Assembly: GCF_014203235.1 (NCBI RefSeq)
Contig: NZ_JACHIN010000002.1
Coordinates: forward strand, 55,245 to 119,244
Direction: 5' to 3'
DNA from: Nonomuraea endophytica
Lineage (GTDB): Bacteria > Actinomycetota > Actinomycetes > Streptosporangiales > Streptosporangiaceae
DNA: 64,000 bases
The notes under the pieces are model-generated. The model was given only the letters and a program-made list of their open reading frames with translations, was not told where the DNA came from and did not search any database. A program made the position numbers and the translations under genes. This document shows, piece after piece, positions 26,567-36,046 of the stretch (position 1 is the stretch's first letter; each line of letters starts with the position of its first letter).

Positions 26567-27637
26567 TCAGGCGGCCGCCCGCTCCTCGACGGGATCGCCT
26601 GAGCCGTCGCCTGCCGCGCCGAGCACCCTCACCAGCGCATCCCCGTCGTCGAGCGCGCCCTCCGGCTCCTCACGCCGCCCCCGCCGCCGTCCACGAGCGG
26701 TCTCCGCCCCGCCCTTCCCCGGCTCCCGAACAGCCCCGGCCTTCCCAGATTCCGGAACAGCCCCAACCCCACCCTTTCCGGGCTCCGGAACCGCCCCGCC
26801 CTTCACAGCCTCCCGGGCGCTCCCAGCCTCGCCCTTCACGAGCTCCCGCGGGTTTACTGCCTCGGCCTGCATGAGCTCCCGAGCGACTCCGGCCTCGCCC
26901 TTAACAGGCTCCCCAGCAGCCCCGGCTTCGCCCTTCACGAACGGCCCAGGGCCCGGTCCGACCTCCTGAGCCGCTCCGGCATCACCTGTCTCAGGCGGCA
27001 CGAGACCACCGGCGAGACCGAGGTCCCCACCGGCAGGCTGGAACGCACCGCCCGAATCCCACCCGGACGACCCCAGCACCCGAACCTCCCCAGCCGCGGC
27101 CGGAAGAGCGGCACGGAAGGGGTCGCCGCCGGTCAGGACACGCTCACGGGACTCCAGCGTGCCGAACGCCGGGTCGAGCTCGGCACCACCGGAGCGGGGA
27201 CGGCCGCCGCCCATGGCCCAGTCCTGGGTGTCCTCGTCGAGCCGTTCGCGCCGCTCCCTGCTCACGATCGAGGCCCCGCGCTCCGGCTTGCTGAACACGC
27301 CGGTGCCCCACCGCAGGTCGTGACCCACAGAAGAGGCCTCCACCTCGGCCATGAACCGCCGGTCGTCCTCGGCCCCGAACTCCCTGATCCGCAGCTTCCC
27401 CGACACCACGACCGGGTGCCCGACCCGGATCGACTGGGCGACGTTGTCGGCCAGCGCGCGCCAGCACCGTACGGCGAAGCAGACCTTCTCCCCGTCGGCC
27501 CACTGGCCGGTCTTCTTGTCGAAATAGCGGTGGCTGGTCAGCACCCGCAGCGAGGTCACCCGGACCCCGTCCTCGAAGGTGTATTGGCGCGGCTCGGATG
27601 CGACGTTGCCGGTGAGCGTGATGTAGATGTCGTTCAT
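26567..27637 (-). CDS. single-stranded DNA-binding protein-like, long repetitive tail
   Basis: The N-terminal 110 residues are an SSB-type OB fold: MNDIYITLTGNVASEPRQYT, then VTSLRVLTSHRYFDKKTGQW, VCFAVRCWRALADNVAQSIR and GHPVVVSGKLRIREF. Normal SSBs are about 170-200 aa with an acidic DDxxPF tip; this one has 356 aa and instead a linker with VKGEAG/EPGKGG-type decapeptide repeats and an end rich in Arg and acidic residues, with no DDIPF. It is a second, non-housekeeping SSB or a DNA-binding partner of the GTPases upstream. ATG 27637 has GGGAGG upstream. Confidence 0.75.
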   Translation of the reverse strand: MNDIYITLTGNVASEPRQYTFEDGVRVTSLRVLTSHRYFDKKTGQWADGEKVCFAVRCWRALADNVAQSIRVGHPVVVSGKLRIREFGAEDDRRFMAEVEASSVGHDLRWGTGVFSKPERGASIVSRERRERLDEDTQDWAMGGGRPRSGGAELDPAFGTLESRERVLTGGDPFRAALPAAAGEVRVLGSSGWDSGGAFQPAGGDLGLAGGLVPPETGDAGAAQEVGPGPGPFVKGEAGAAGEPVKGEAGVARELMQAEAVNPRELVKGEAGSAREAVKGGAVPEPGKGGVGAVPESGKAGAVREPGKGGAETARGRRRGRREEPEGALDDGDALVRVLGAAGDGSGDPVEERAAA

Positions 27638-27754
27638 CGGTTGCCTCCCATGCGGCGGGCGGGCTGCCCGCGGACGGAGGCCACGTTCTCGCGAACGGCA
27701 CCCGGGAGAACCCGCCGAACGCCGTTCTGGGGACAACCGGCCCCTGTGGAGAAC

Positions 27755-29359
27755 TCAGCCGGTGAGGCCCCTCATGGCGGCGGCGAACTCGTTGTGCCTG
27801 GTCAGCTCCCGCTCAACCGGCTCCACGACCATGCTCTCCGCCACCACGCCCACCCGACGGCGCATCTCCCGCTCCAGCCGCTCACGCTCGCGCGAGGCGC
27901 CCAGAACGACGAAGTTCCGCGAGGCGACCGCCGACAAAGCGCCCAATCCAAGCACGGAGGCCATCATCACCCCGACCCAGGGCAGCGCGGCCGTATCGCC
28001 GAGCACCGCGAGCGCCGACGGCAACGAGTCACCGGCCGTCAGCCCGACCCCCAGCCACACCAGCCCGAGGAAGAACGCCGCCACCAGCGTGTACTGCCAC
28101 GCCTTGAGCGCCCGCCACCACCCCGGCACCCGGTCGAGCTCCGGCGCGACTTCGGCCAGCTCCTCGGTGAGCGCCTGCGGAAGCTGCCCGGCGCGCGAGC
28201 GAGCCGCGTGGTGCAGCCCGGTCCGCCACACGTCGGTCATCCCGCCCGTGAGCCCGTCGGCCAGCGCCTGCACGGCGTTGACCACCTCGGCGGGCTGCGC
28301 GGTGATCCGCCCGGTGACGACCTGCATCTCGTCCAGCTTGAGGCTCTTCAGCGGATCCGGCCGGAACTTCGCGATCCATCGCGGGTACGGCCAGCCGACC
28401 CACCGCCCGGACCGCTCGGCGTAGATGTTCTCCATGGCCTCGCCCAGCGCGGGCACGCCCACGGCGTCGCAGAGCGCGTCCGTCAGCCCGACCCGGCGCG
28501 CCGCGTCGACGTTGGCCGGCGCCTCGCCCACGGGGGAGGTTTCGGCCAGCCGTCTGGTCAACCGGTCAAGGTCGGCGTCGAGGCGCTGGATGGCGGCCCG
28601 CCGACGGGAGACCGCGTCGGCGATCACGCTCTTCAGGCTGTCGATGCCGCGCCCGGAAACGGCCGAGGTGGGCACGACGGTCGGCTGCGCCACGCCCTCG
28701 CGCTTGAGCAGGTCGTTGAGGTCGATGACCAGCTCGGCCAGTTCTTCGTGGGAGAGCCGGTCGGACTGGTTGAGCGCGAAGACGGTGACGGCCTCGTGCC
28801 CGGCCAGGTCGGTGACGTAGCGGCGGTGGGTGGAGGCGTCGGCGTACTTCTGCGGGTCCAGCACCCACACCACCAGGTCGGCCAGCCCGATCAGCCGGTC
28901 GGCCTCGTTGTCGGTGAGCGCCCTGATCGAGTCGTGGTCGGGCAGGTCGAGCAGGATCAGCCCGTGCAGGCGGCTCTCGCCCTTGTCGAGCGCGCTGGCG
29001 CGGGCGAAGCGGTGCCGCCACTGCACCTGCAGCCAGTCGAGGAGCGGCGCCGCGCCGTCGAGCCCCCACACGCAGGCGTGGGTACGCGCCGTCGTCGGCC
29101 GCCTGACGCCCGTCGGCGACAGTTCGAGCCCGGAGACCGCGTTGAACAGCGTCGACTTGCCGCTGCCCGTGCCTCCGGCCAGCGCGACCACGGTGTGCTC
29201 CGACGAGAGCTTGAGCCGGTCGCCGGCGCGCAGCAGCAGGGCGCCCGATTCGGTGAGCAGCTTCTCGTCGAGCCGACCCGGGCCGAGCTCCACGATCTTG
29301 GAAAGGGAGTTGAGCCGTGGGCCGAGCCCCGGCCTTCCGGTGGTGGTGACAGCCGTCAT
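27755..29359 (-). CDS. dynamin-like/YfjP-type GTPase with C-terminal membrane segments
   Basis: 534 aa. G domain: P-loop GGTGSGKST (62-70), switch/G3 DLPDHDSI, G4 NQSD, and [10 protein letters not shown] at G5. The second half is helical and has two hydrophobic segments ([20 protein letters not shown] and [16 protein letters not shown]), so the protein should attach to the membrane. Its ATG overlaps the TGA of the other GTPase, implying that the two act as a pair, as bacterial dynamin-like proteins often do (Streptomyces DynA/DynB work in sporulation septa). Membrane remodelling is inference. Confidence 0.75.
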   Translation of the reverse strand: MTAVTTTGRPGLGPRLNSLSKIVELGPGRLDEKLLTESGALLLRAGDRLKLSSEHTVVALAGGTGSGKSTLFNAVSGLELSPTGVRRPTTARTHACVWGLDGAAPLLDWLQVQWRHRFARASALDKGESRLHGLILLDLPDHDSIRALTDNEADRLIGLADLVVWVLDPQKYADASTHRRYVTDLAGHEAVTVFALNQSDRLSHEELAELVIDLNDLLKREGVAQPTVVPTSAVSGRGIDSLKSVIADAVSRRRAAIQRLDADLDRLTRRLAETSPVGEAPANVDAARRVGLTDALCDAVGVPALGEAMENIYAERSGRWVGWPYPRWIAKFRPDPLKSLKLDEMQVVTGRITAQPAEVVNAVQALADGLTGGMTDVWRTGLHHAARSRAGQLPQALTEELAEVAPELDRVPGWWRALKAWQYTLVAAFFLGLVWLGVGLTAGDSLPSALAVLGDTAALPWVGVMMASVLGLGALSAVASRNFVVLGASRERERLEREMRRRVGVVAESMVVEPVERELTRHNEFAAAMRGLTG

Positions 29360-31446
29360 CGAGCGACCTCGAGGTTGTATGTCGCCTGGTAGAGCCTCGT
29401 CGCGGCCGACTCGTCCGGTATCCCGGCCGCGTCGAGCGCCTGCACGTAACGCATGGATTCCTCGTCGAACAGCACACCGATCCTGGCTCGCAGGTCGCTG
29501 AGCGCCTTCGCGCCGATGCCGCGCAGCGACTCGGCGCCGAGCAGGGCGTTGACCAGCTTGTGCGGCACGCCCTCGACGCTGCCGCCGCTGAACATCGCCA
29601 CCATGAAGATCAACGCCAGCGAGTCGGCGTCGAACGACACGATCTTGGAGATCGACCGCTTGGCCACGCCTTCGGTCCTGACCAGCTCGGTGACGTGCTC
29701 CTGCCAGGCCGCGATGGCCCGGTTGGCGCGGCGCGCGAGCTCGTCGGAGGGGCGTTCGAGCCCGGCTCCGAGCAGCCCGCCCAGCTCGGCGCGGTGCCGC
29801 CAGCGGGCCACGACCTCCTCGGAGGCCCGGTTGGCCGCCGCCGCGATCAGCGACTCCAGGCCGGTGCGGATCGCGGTGCGGAAGGCCTGGATGCGCTCGG
29901 GCGTCTGCTTGGCCGCCTTGCCGCGCCTGCGTACCTGGAGGGCGCGGGTGAGCTCGCCGGAGCCGGTGAAGTCCTGCCAGCGGGCCAGCACCTCGCCGTT
30001 GACCAGCGAACCGTTCTTGGTGGCCCGCTCGATGTCGGACAGCGCGCCCAGGTAGGCGGCCTCGACGTCGGTACGCAGCTCGTTGCGGAAGGCGACCTGC
30101 TCCTCCAGCTGCCTGGCCAGCTCCGGCACCCGGGTGCGGAAGCTGTCGAGCACGCCGTCCAGCGTCTCGCGTACGGCAAGGGCCCGGCGCTCCTCGTCGA
30201 CGGAGAGTTCGGCGAGCCAGAGCCGCAGGTCGGTGACCTCGCTGTCTGGCAGCCTGCCGTCGGTGACCGTGGCCTCGTTGACCACAAACCGGTCGGCGTC
30301 GCCCAGGCCGTACTCGGTGAGCATGCGGACGAAGTGCTTCAGCACCACGTCGCGCGCCCTCGGCTGGACCCGCGAGAGCACGATGCCGAGCCGGGCGCCG
30401 CGCTCCTTGGCCAGCCGCAGCAGCTTCCACGCGGGCGCGTCGGCGTAGCGGGCGGCGGTGGTGACGAAGATCCACAGGTCCGCGGCGTCGAGCATGCGGT
30501 GGGCGACGTCGTGGTGCTCCTCGACGACGGAGTCGATGTCGGGGGTGTCGAGCAGCGCCACGCCCTGGGGCAGCTTCTCGGTGGACACCACGACGAGGCT
30601 GTCGAGCCCGGTCTCCGGGGTCGGCTTCTCGATCCTCGTCAGCCCGCCGAGCAACTCGCCCGAGCTGAACCACGGCAGGTCGTCGGGATGGCAGGCCAGC
30701 ACCGGTGTCCCGGTGGTGGGCCGGCGCACGCCGGTGCGGCTGATGTTCTTCTCCGCCAGGCTGTTGACCAGCGTGGACTTGCCCGCACCGGTCGACCCGG
30801 CCACCACGATCAGCGCCGGAGCCGTGCTGGTGCGCACCCTGGGCAGCACGTAGTCGCGCAACTGCGCCAGCAGGTCGTCCCGCGCCTGCCGCGCCTCCTC
30901 GGCACCGGGCAGGTCAAGCCCGAACCGCAGGTCGGCCACGCTCAGCCGCAACGCGTCGAGCGCGACGCCGAGCCGCTGAGCCGCCTCCTTGGGCAGCGCT
31001 TCCTCCCGCACCGCCTGCGCGGGCGCGTCCTGCCCCTTTTCCGGTACGGCTTCCGCCGCGTCCTCGGCCACCTCCGTGGCCTCGCCGTCAGCTTGGTCCT
31101 CGGTGTCCGCGTGGTCTTCTACCTCGGGCGCCTCGTCTACCTCTGGCGCCTCGGCGGCGTCCTCGGCCACACCGGGCCCGTCAGGCCCGTCATCGTCTCC
31201 GGCCTCGTCGTCATGCTCGGCGACGTCACCGGCGTCCTCATCCGCAATGTCCTCGTCTGCCACGTCCTCGGCGTCGACGTCCTCGCCGCCCGGATCCTGG
31301 GTCGCCTCAGCCTCCGGTGGATCGGCGTCGTGTTCGGCGGCCGGGTCGGGGGCGGCCGGCCGTACCTCTGCGGGCTGTCTGATGGGAGGCATGAACAGCG
31401 TCCGCTCCCCCGCGGACTCCTGGTGCCCGTCACCCATGGTGTTCAC
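29356..31446 (-). CDS. dynamin-like GTPase with long acidic N-terminus
   Basis: 696 aa. Residues 30-140 are a very acidic, disordered-looking segment ([20 protein letters not shown] type). The G domain follows: GSTGAGKST at 217-225, RRPTTGTPV at the switch I region, [11 protein letters not shown] at G3, and a helical C-terminal half without clear membrane segments. GTG start in a GTGA overlap with the cysG-like gene; the downstream GTPase start overlaps its stop. The order cysG-like, GTPase, GTPase is tightly packed, so all three are likely on one transcript. Confidence 0.75.
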   Translation of the reverse strand: MNTMGDGHQESAGERTLFMPPIRQPAEVRPAAPDPAAEHDADPPEAEATQDPGGEDVDAEDVADEDIADEDAGDVAEHDDEAGDDDGPDGPGVAEDAAEAPEVDEAPEVEDHADTEDQADGEATEVAEDAAEAVPEKGQDAPAQAVREEALPKEAAQRLGVALDALRLSVADLRFGLDLPGAEEARQARDDLLAQLRDYVLPRVRTSTAPALIVVAGSTGAGKSTLVNSLAEKNISRTGVRRPTTGTPVLACHPDDLPWFSSGELLGGLTRIEKPTPETGLDSLVVVSTEKLPQGVALLDTPDIDSVVEEHHDVAHRMLDAADLWIFVTTAARYADAPAWKLLRLAKERGARLGIVLSRVQPRARDVVLKHFVRMLTEYGLGDADRFVVNEATVTDGRLPDSEVTDLRLWLAELSVDEERRALAVRETLDGVLDSFRTRVPELARQLEEQVAFRNELRTDVEAAYLGALSDIERATKNGSLVNGEVLARWQDFTGSGELTRALQVRRRGKAAKQTPERIQAFRTAIRTGLESLIAAAANRASEEVVARWRHRAELGGLLGAGLERPSDELARRANRAIAAWQEHVTELVRTEGVAKRSISKIVSFDADSLALIFMVAMFSGGSVEGVPHKLVNALLGAESLRGIGAKALSDLRARIGVLFDEESMRYVQALDAAGIPDESAATRLYQATYNLEVAR

Positions 31447-32675
31447 GGAACCCGCTCCGATCGAACCATCTCGACCTCCTGGCCGACCTTTACGACGTCA
31501 CCGACGACGACGATCGCCGGGGGCCGTATCCCGGCCGCTGAGACGCGGTCGGCCACGGTGGCAAGCGTGGCGGTGACCGCCCGTTGCGTGGGAAGAGTAC
31601 CGTCCTGTACCACCATTACGGGAGTTTCCGGCGAACGTCCGTCTCGCTGCAAGGCCTCGGCCACCTTCGCCAGCCGTTCCACGGCCATCATCAGCACGAG
31701 CGTGCCCTCGGAGCGTGCCATTCCGGGCCAGTCGACCGTGGAGCGTGGATCGTCGGGCGCGACGTGCACCGAGATCACGTGGAACTCCTGGCTGACCCCC
31801 CGGTGCGTGACCGGGACCCCCGCGGCGGCCGGGACCGCGACCGGGCTGGTGATGCCCGGCACGACCAGCACCGGGATGCCCGCGTGGGCGCAGGCCAGCA
31901 TCTCCTCGCCGCCGCGCCCGAACACGAACGGGTCGCCGCCCTTCAGCCGGACCACGAACTTGCCCTGTCTGGCCCGCTCGATCAGCACCTCGTTGATGGC
32001 CTCCTGGGGCAGCGAACGCCCGTAAGGCACCTTGGCGGCGTCGATCAGCTCGACGTCGGGGGCGAGTTCGTCGAGCAGCGCCCGGGGCGCGAGCCGGTCG
32101 GCGACGACCACGTCGGCCTGGGCGAGCAACTGCCGCCCGCGCACGGTGATCAGGCCCGGATCGCCCGGCCCGCCACCGACCAAGGCGACACCGATGGGTT
32201 TCGCCCGGTTACGGCGGGCGTCGACGGTGCCGTCGCGCAGCGCGTCGACCACGGCGTCGCGGATTCCGGCGGCCCGGCGCGGATCGCCGCCCGCCGTGAT
32301 CGCGACGCTGATCTCGTCGACCTTGCCCGAGGCGGGCGTCCAGGCGGCGGAGGCGTCCTTGTCGTCGGCGCGCACGCACCAGATCCGCTTGGCCTCGGCC
32401 TCGGCGGCCACGGCCGCGTTGACCGCGTGGTCGCTCGTGCAGGCCTGCACGAGCCACGCGCCGTCGCAGTCGCCCACTTCGTACGGCCTGGCGTGCCAGG
32501 TGATCCGGCCGGCGGCGATCAGGTCGTCGAGCGCCGGAGTGACGGAGGTCGAGACCACCGTGACCGCCGCACCGGCCTCCAGCAGCGCGGGAACCCGTCG
32601 CTGGGCGACCCGGCCGCCACCGACGACGAGGACCCGGCGGCCGGAAAGCCGCAGGCCGAGGAGGTAGGGGCCCAT
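31443..32675 (-). CDS. cysG: siroheme synthase-like: precorrin-2 dehydrogenase + uroporphyrinogen-III methyltransferase
   Basis: Two-domain enzyme of 410 aa for the uroporphyrinogen-III to precorrin-2 to sirohydrochlorin steps that feed siroheme and cobalamin. The N-terminal 150 residues carry the NAD-binding [17 protein letters not shown] and [17 protein letters not shown] segments. The C-terminal SAM-dependent methyltransferase has [51 protein letters not shown] and ending MMAVERL...[11 protein letters not shown]. Both modules look complete. It lies downstream of a ureohydrolase gene and upstream of the GTPase pair, near cob genes. Confidence 0.92.
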   Translation of the reverse strand: MGPYLLGLRLSGRRVLVVGGGRVAQRRVPALLEAGAAVTVVSTSVTPALDDLIAAGRITWHARPYEVGDCDGAWLVQACTSDHAVNAAVAAEAEAKRIWCVRADDKDASAAWTPASGKVDEISVAITAGGDPRRAAGIRDAVVDALRDGTVDARRNRAKPIGVALVGGGPGDPGLITVRGRQLLAQADVVVADRLAPRALLDELAPDVELIDAAKVPYGRSLPQEAINEVLIERARQGKFVVRLKGGDPFVFGRGGEEMLACAHAGIPVLVVPGITSPVAVPAAAGVPVTHRGVSQEFHVISVHVAPDDPRSTVDWPGMARSEGTLVLMMAVERLAKVAEALQRDGRSPETPVMVVQDGTLPTQRAVTATLATVADRVSAAGIRPPAIVVVGDVVKVGQEVEMVRSERVP

Positions 32676-32707
32676 GGGGCGAATCTCCCGTTCGCGAAGG
32701 TTGGTGT

Positions 32708-32726
32708 GTTAGGAGGTAAACCTAAC
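32708..32726. promoter_or_regulatory. inverted repeat upstream of the cysG-like gene
   Basis: GTTAGG-(7)-CCTAAC, 6-bp perfect arms, 33 bases ahead of the start. On the minus strand the box reads GTTAGGTTTACCTCCTAAC and partly resembles DtxR/IdeR-type iron boxes (TTAGGTTAG...). The match is incomplete; it could also be a weak attenuator after the ureohydrolase gene. Confidence 0.3.
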
Positions 32727-32746
32727 GGAAGATTGGCGATGTGGAA

Positions 32747-33763
32747 CTAGCGGCCGTCAAGTAGAGGCTGCCGGGGATCCCAGCGCGGCCCGCCTCCATC
32801 GTCCTTGCGGCGTCTGGCCATCGCTGACAGAGCCTCAAGGATAACGCGGTTGCCGAGGAAGGCGGTGATCTCCGCGTGATCGTACGGCGGCGCCACCTCC
32901 ACCACCTCCATGCCGGCCACGGGCAGTTCGTAGCAGATGCGGCGGACCGCGTCGAGAAGCTGCCTGGCCGACAGCCCGCCGGGCTCCGGCGTGCCCGTGC
33001 CGGGCGCGTGGCCCGGGTCGCAGACGTCGATGTCGACCGAGAGGAAGATCTGGTCGCACTCGTCCAGCGCGATCGTGAACGCCTCCGTCAGGCACTCCTC
33101 CAGCCCACGCGTGACGATCTCCGTCATCTCGTAGGAGCGCATGTTCTGCCCGGCCATCCAGTCGAGCGTCTCGGGCCCCGGCCAGTAGCCGCGCAGGCCG
33201 ATCTGGAGGAAGCGGTCCCCCCTGATCGCCCCGGACTCGATCAGCCGGCGCATCGGCGTGCCGTGCCCGTGCAGGTGCCCGAACTCGATGTCACCCGTGT
33301 CCGCGTGCGCGTCAAAATGGATCATCGAGGTACGGCCCGGCTCGAACGCCCGCGCGGTGCCCTTGGCATCGGGCAGCGCCACGGTGTGGTCACCGCCGAG
33401 GATCAGCGGGATCGCACCGGAGGCGGCGATCCGGTGAACGGCGTCCTCGATGCCGGCCAGCGAGCTCTCGACGTCTCCCGAGTACATCTCCACGTCTCCG
33501 GCGTCCAGCACCCGCAGGTCCTGGAGGGCGTCCACGCGGAGCGCAAGGCTGGGCCTGGAACCGTCGTGCGGCAGGTAGCAGGCCTGGCGCAGGGCCATCG
33601 GGCCGAACCTGGCGCCCGGCCGGTTCGAGGTGCCGCCGTCGAAGGGGGCGCCGACGATGACCACGTCCGCGCCGGCGTAGGTGGCCGGATCGGCCACGTC
33701 GCACCGCTCGACGCCCAGGAAGGTGATGTCGGGTCCGTACATCGCACCGTAACGAGTCACCAT
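32747..33763 (-). CDS. agmatinase-family ureohydrolase
   Basis: Hydrolyses a guanidino group to urea (agmatine or a guanidino acid). 338 aa from ATG 33763. Manganese-binding motifs are intact: GGDH (His126), DAHAD (Asp151, His153, Asp155) and SVDIDVCDP (Asp244, Asp246), followed by GTGTPEPGG. The FDGGTSNRPGARFGP segment is typical of SpeB-like enzymes. The ribosome site is weak (GATGGG). Substrate is not certain; guanidinobutyrase and related enzymes share these motifs. Confidence 0.88.
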   Translation of the reverse strand: MVTRYGAMYGPDITFLGVERCDVADPATYAGADVVIVGAPFDGGTSNRPGARFGPMALRQACYLPHDGSRPSLALRVDALQDLRVLDAGDVEMYSGDVESSLAGIEDAVHRIAASGAIPLILGGDHTVALPDAKGTARAFEPGRTSMIHFDAHADTGDIEFGHLHGHGTPMRRLIESGAIRGDRFLQIGLRGYWPGPETLDWMAGQNMRSYEMTEIVTRGLEECLTEAFTIALDECDQIFLSVDIDVCDPGHAPGTGTPEPGGLSARQLLDAVRRICYELPVAGMEVVEVAPPYDHAEITAFLGNRVILEALSAMARRRKDDGGGPRWDPRQPLLDGR

Positions 33764-34090
33764 CCCATCATCACACCCCGCCACCCACCACCCCCGGAAC
33801 CCCGCGCCACTGAGCGACCCCGGCAAAGGCAACAGCCCACACCTCCCGAACCGGCCCAGAAAGCGCCACCCAGACACCCGGCCAAGCAACTCCCCGGCCA
33901 CAGTCCCCGGAGCAGCCCCGGTCAGGAATTCCGGGGACACAGGGACACGGGGGACACAGGGACACGGGGGACACAGGGACACGGGGACACAGGGACACGG
34001 CCCTAAGCCAGGAGACACGGCCCCCCGGACACGGTGAGCGGGTTCCGGGAGACGGGAAGCCGCACCTGGACAGGCCTCAGAGGGCGCGGG
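33764..34090. other. intergenic region with minisatellite
   Basis: About 330 bp between cobT and the ureohydrolase gene, both leftward. It holds no gene; a 17-bp array (33933-34000) and C-rich low-complexity sequence occupy much of it. Confidence 0.5.
33933..34000. repeat. 17-bp tandem repeat, four units
   Basis: GGGGACACAGGGACACG is repeated three times exactly and once with one G missing. It lies 170 bp upstream of the ureohydrolase start, where changes in unit number could alter spacing to an upstream promoter. Confidence 0.9.
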
Positions 34091-35143
34091 TCAGCTGGGC
34101 TTCTCGGTTACGCCGGCGGCGTCGAAGGTGGCGACGTCGTGCATGACCCGGACCGCCGCGCACACCAGCGGATGCGCCAGCAGCCCACCCGTCCCCTCGC
34201 CCAACCGGAGCTCCAGGTCGACCAGCGGCCGCAGGCCCAGGTGCGCGAGAGCCACAGCGTGACCGGGTTCGGCGGAGCGGTGACCCGCCACGCAGTGGTC
34301 CGCGACCGAGGGGGACAGCGCGTGGGCGGCCAGGGCGGCGGCCCCGGCGATGACGCCGTCGAGGATCACCGGCACCCGCGCCGCCGCCCCACCGAGGATG
34401 AACCCGGCGATGGCCGCGTGCTCGAAGCCGCCGAGCGCGGCGAGGGTGGACAGGGGCGTCGAGGCAGCGGCGTTGGCGTCGAGTGCACGGCGGACCACCG
34501 CGATCTTGAGGGTATGGGTCGAGTCGTCCACGCCGGTGCCCCGGCCGGTGACCGCGGCGGCGTCCGTGCCGGTGAAGGCGGCGATGAGGGCGGCCGAGGC
34601 GGTGGTGTTGGCGATGCCCATGTCGCCGGTGATGAGGCAGCGGGCCCCGTCCGCGATGAGGGTGCGGGCCACGGAGATGCCCGCTTCGAGCGCCTGTACG
34701 GCCTGCGCCTCCGTCATCGCCGGCCCGAGGGAGAGGTCGGCGGTGCCGTACCCCACCTTCTTGATCATTAGGCCGGACGCGGGCGGAAGGTCGGCGGCCA
34801 CGCCCACGTCGACGACGGTCACGGACGCGCCGACCTGGGCGGCGAAGGCGTTGGCCACCGCTCCCCCGGCCAGGAAGTTGGCCACCATCTGCTGCGTGAC
34901 CTCCTGCGGCCACGGGCTCACGCCCTGGGCGTGCACGCCGTGGTCGGCGGCGAAGATGGCCAGGGCGGCGGGTTCTGGCATCGGGGGCGGGGAGGTTCTG
35001 GCCGCGCCCGCCAGGCGTACCGCGACCTCTTCCAGCACGCCGAGCGCGCCGGGAGGCTTGGTGAGGCGGTCCTGGTGGGAGCGGGCTTCGGCCAGCGCGC
35101 GGGCGTCGGCGGGGCGGATCGCGGCGATCGTCTCTTCCAGCAC
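34091..35143 (-). CDS. cobT: nicotinate-nucleotide-dimethylbenzimidazole phosphoribosyltransferase
   Basis: Activates the lower ligand of cobalamin as alpha-ribazole phosphate. 350 aa, the usual length. Motifs: SHQDRLTKPPGALGVLEEVA, FAADHGVHAQGVSPWPQEVT, ITGDMGIANTTASAALIAAF, GRGTGVDD and LRLGEGTGGLLAHPLV, in which the catalytic Glu lies. GTG 35143 is 14 bases after the stop of the cbiX-like gene; an upstream CTG or AGT codon offers no better start. Part of the leftward cobalamin set. Confidence 0.92.
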   Translation of the reverse strand: MLEETIAAIRPADARALAEARSHQDRLTKPPGALGVLEEVAVRLAGAARTSPPPMPEPAALAIFAADHGVHAQGVSPWPQEVTQQMVANFLAGGAVANAFAAQVGASVTVVDVGVAADLPPASGLMIKKVGYGTADLSLGPAMTEAQAVQALEAGISVARTLIADGARCLITGDMGIANTTASAALIAAFTGTDAAAVTGRGTGVDDSTHTLKIAVVRRALDANAAASTPLSTLAALGGFEHAAIAGFILGGAAARVPVILDGVIAGAAALAAHALSPSVADHCVAGHRSAEPGHAVALAHLGLRPLVDLELRLGEGTGGLLAHPLVCAAVRVMHDVATFDAAGVTEKPS

Positions 35144-35157
35144 GCCCGCCAGACTAG

Positions 35158-35988
35158 CTAGTGGACGAGCTGGAGCGCTTCCTCGTAGCGGTCGATGACG
35201 ACGTCGGCGAGGGTCTCGCAGTCGCCGATCACCTCGGCGCAGCGGATGTCGAGGTCGGGGTGTCCGGCGCCGTAGGCGAGCGCCTGGGCCCAGACCTTCT
35301 CCAGCATGACCCCGGCGAACAGCAGGTAGGGGACGACGATGACGCGCTTGGCGCCGAGCCGGCGGCAGCGCTCCAGGCCGCCGGGCACACCGGGCGGGGT
35401 GACGGAGACGAAGGCGGTCTCGACGGTCATGAAGTCGTAGGCGTGCGTCTCCCAGAACAACCGCGAGACCCGGTGCACCTCCGCGTTGGCGACCGGGTCC
35501 GTGGAACCCTCGCCGACCAGCACGACCGCGGTCTCGCCCGGCTCGATCCGGGGAATCTCGTCCAGGACGGCGGCGGAGTCGACGACGCGCAGGCGGGGCC
35601 GTTCGGAGACGGGCTCGACGATGTCGGCGGCGGCGTCCTTGAGCCGCTCGGCGAGGACGGCCAGCACGCGGGGGTCGGGGCCGAGGGGGCGGCCGTAGTC
35701 GTACATGAGCGTGGGGTGCCTCTCCTGCTCCAGGGCCATGGCGGCGGGGAAGTCGTCGCTGACCCGGCTGAGGCTGAGGGGCAGCGCCACCAGACGGTGA
35801 TGGCCGCGTGCCACCAGGGAGGCGACGGAGTCGCTCAACCGGGGGGTCGCGCGTTCGAGGTAGCCGCCGGATACATCGGCGGCCTGCTCGTCGAGGCGGC
35901 ATCGGAGCCGATGGACGAATCTGCCGAACTCTGCAGAATCGCCGTCATCGTTCGAGCCCTGCCCGACGAGCAGCAGCGGCGGCTTCAT
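35158..35988 (-). CDS. CbiX-like sirohydrochlorin chelatase
   Basis: Inserts Co2+ or Fe2+ into sirohydrochlorin. 276 aa with two similar halves, as in long CbiX/SirB proteins: half one PLLLVGQGSNDDGDSAEFGR (the common GHGS is GQGS) and HRLVALPLSLSRVSDDFPAA; half two TAVVLVGEGSTDPVANAEVH and KRVIVVPYLLFAGVMLEKVW. The usual metal-site His of the first half appears as Gln (VGQGS) and the second as Glu (VGEGS), so the metal ligands may be elsewhere. ATG 35988 is chosen; an in-frame GTG at 36021 lies upstream. Confidence 0.8.
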   Translation of the reverse strand: MKPPLLLVGQGSNDDGDSAEFGRFVHRLRCRLDEQAADVSGGYLERATPRLSDSVASLVARGHHRLVALPLSLSRVSDDFPAAMALEQERHPTLMYDYGRPLGPDPRVLAVLAERLKDAAADIVEPVSERPRLRVVDSAAVLDEIPRIEPGETAVVLVGEGSTDPVANAEVHRVSRLFWETHAYDFMTVETAFVSVTPPGVPGGLERCRRLGAKRVIVVPYLLFAGVMLEKVWAQALAYGAGHPDLDIRCAEVIGDCETLADVVIDRYEEALQLVH

Positions 35989-36046
35989 GTGTAGGGGTTC
36001 TCCGGTGCGTAGACAAGACACGCGAGGATAACCGATCGGCGACGGT

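Noticed and set aside
26557..26574. Terminator around the SSB-like stop codon
   Set aside because: The 8-bp stem includes the stop codon and has a two-base loop and no T tail; weak.
27755..30673. Very long leftward open frame of 972 codons across both GTPase genes
   Set aside because: Only its last part (27755-29359) is a real gene; the upstream part is the other GTPase read out of frame, Arg/Gly-rich and without motifs.
32676..32746. Cobalamin riboswitch before the cysG-like gene
   Set aside because: The gap is only about 70 bases, far too short for a B12 riboswitch, and no B12-box was seen.
33764..34018. Longer ureohydrolase start including a Pro/Cys-rich N-terminus
   Set aside because: The extra 85 residues are encoded by the 17-bp minisatellite and lack any similarity to the family; ATG 33763 fits the family length.
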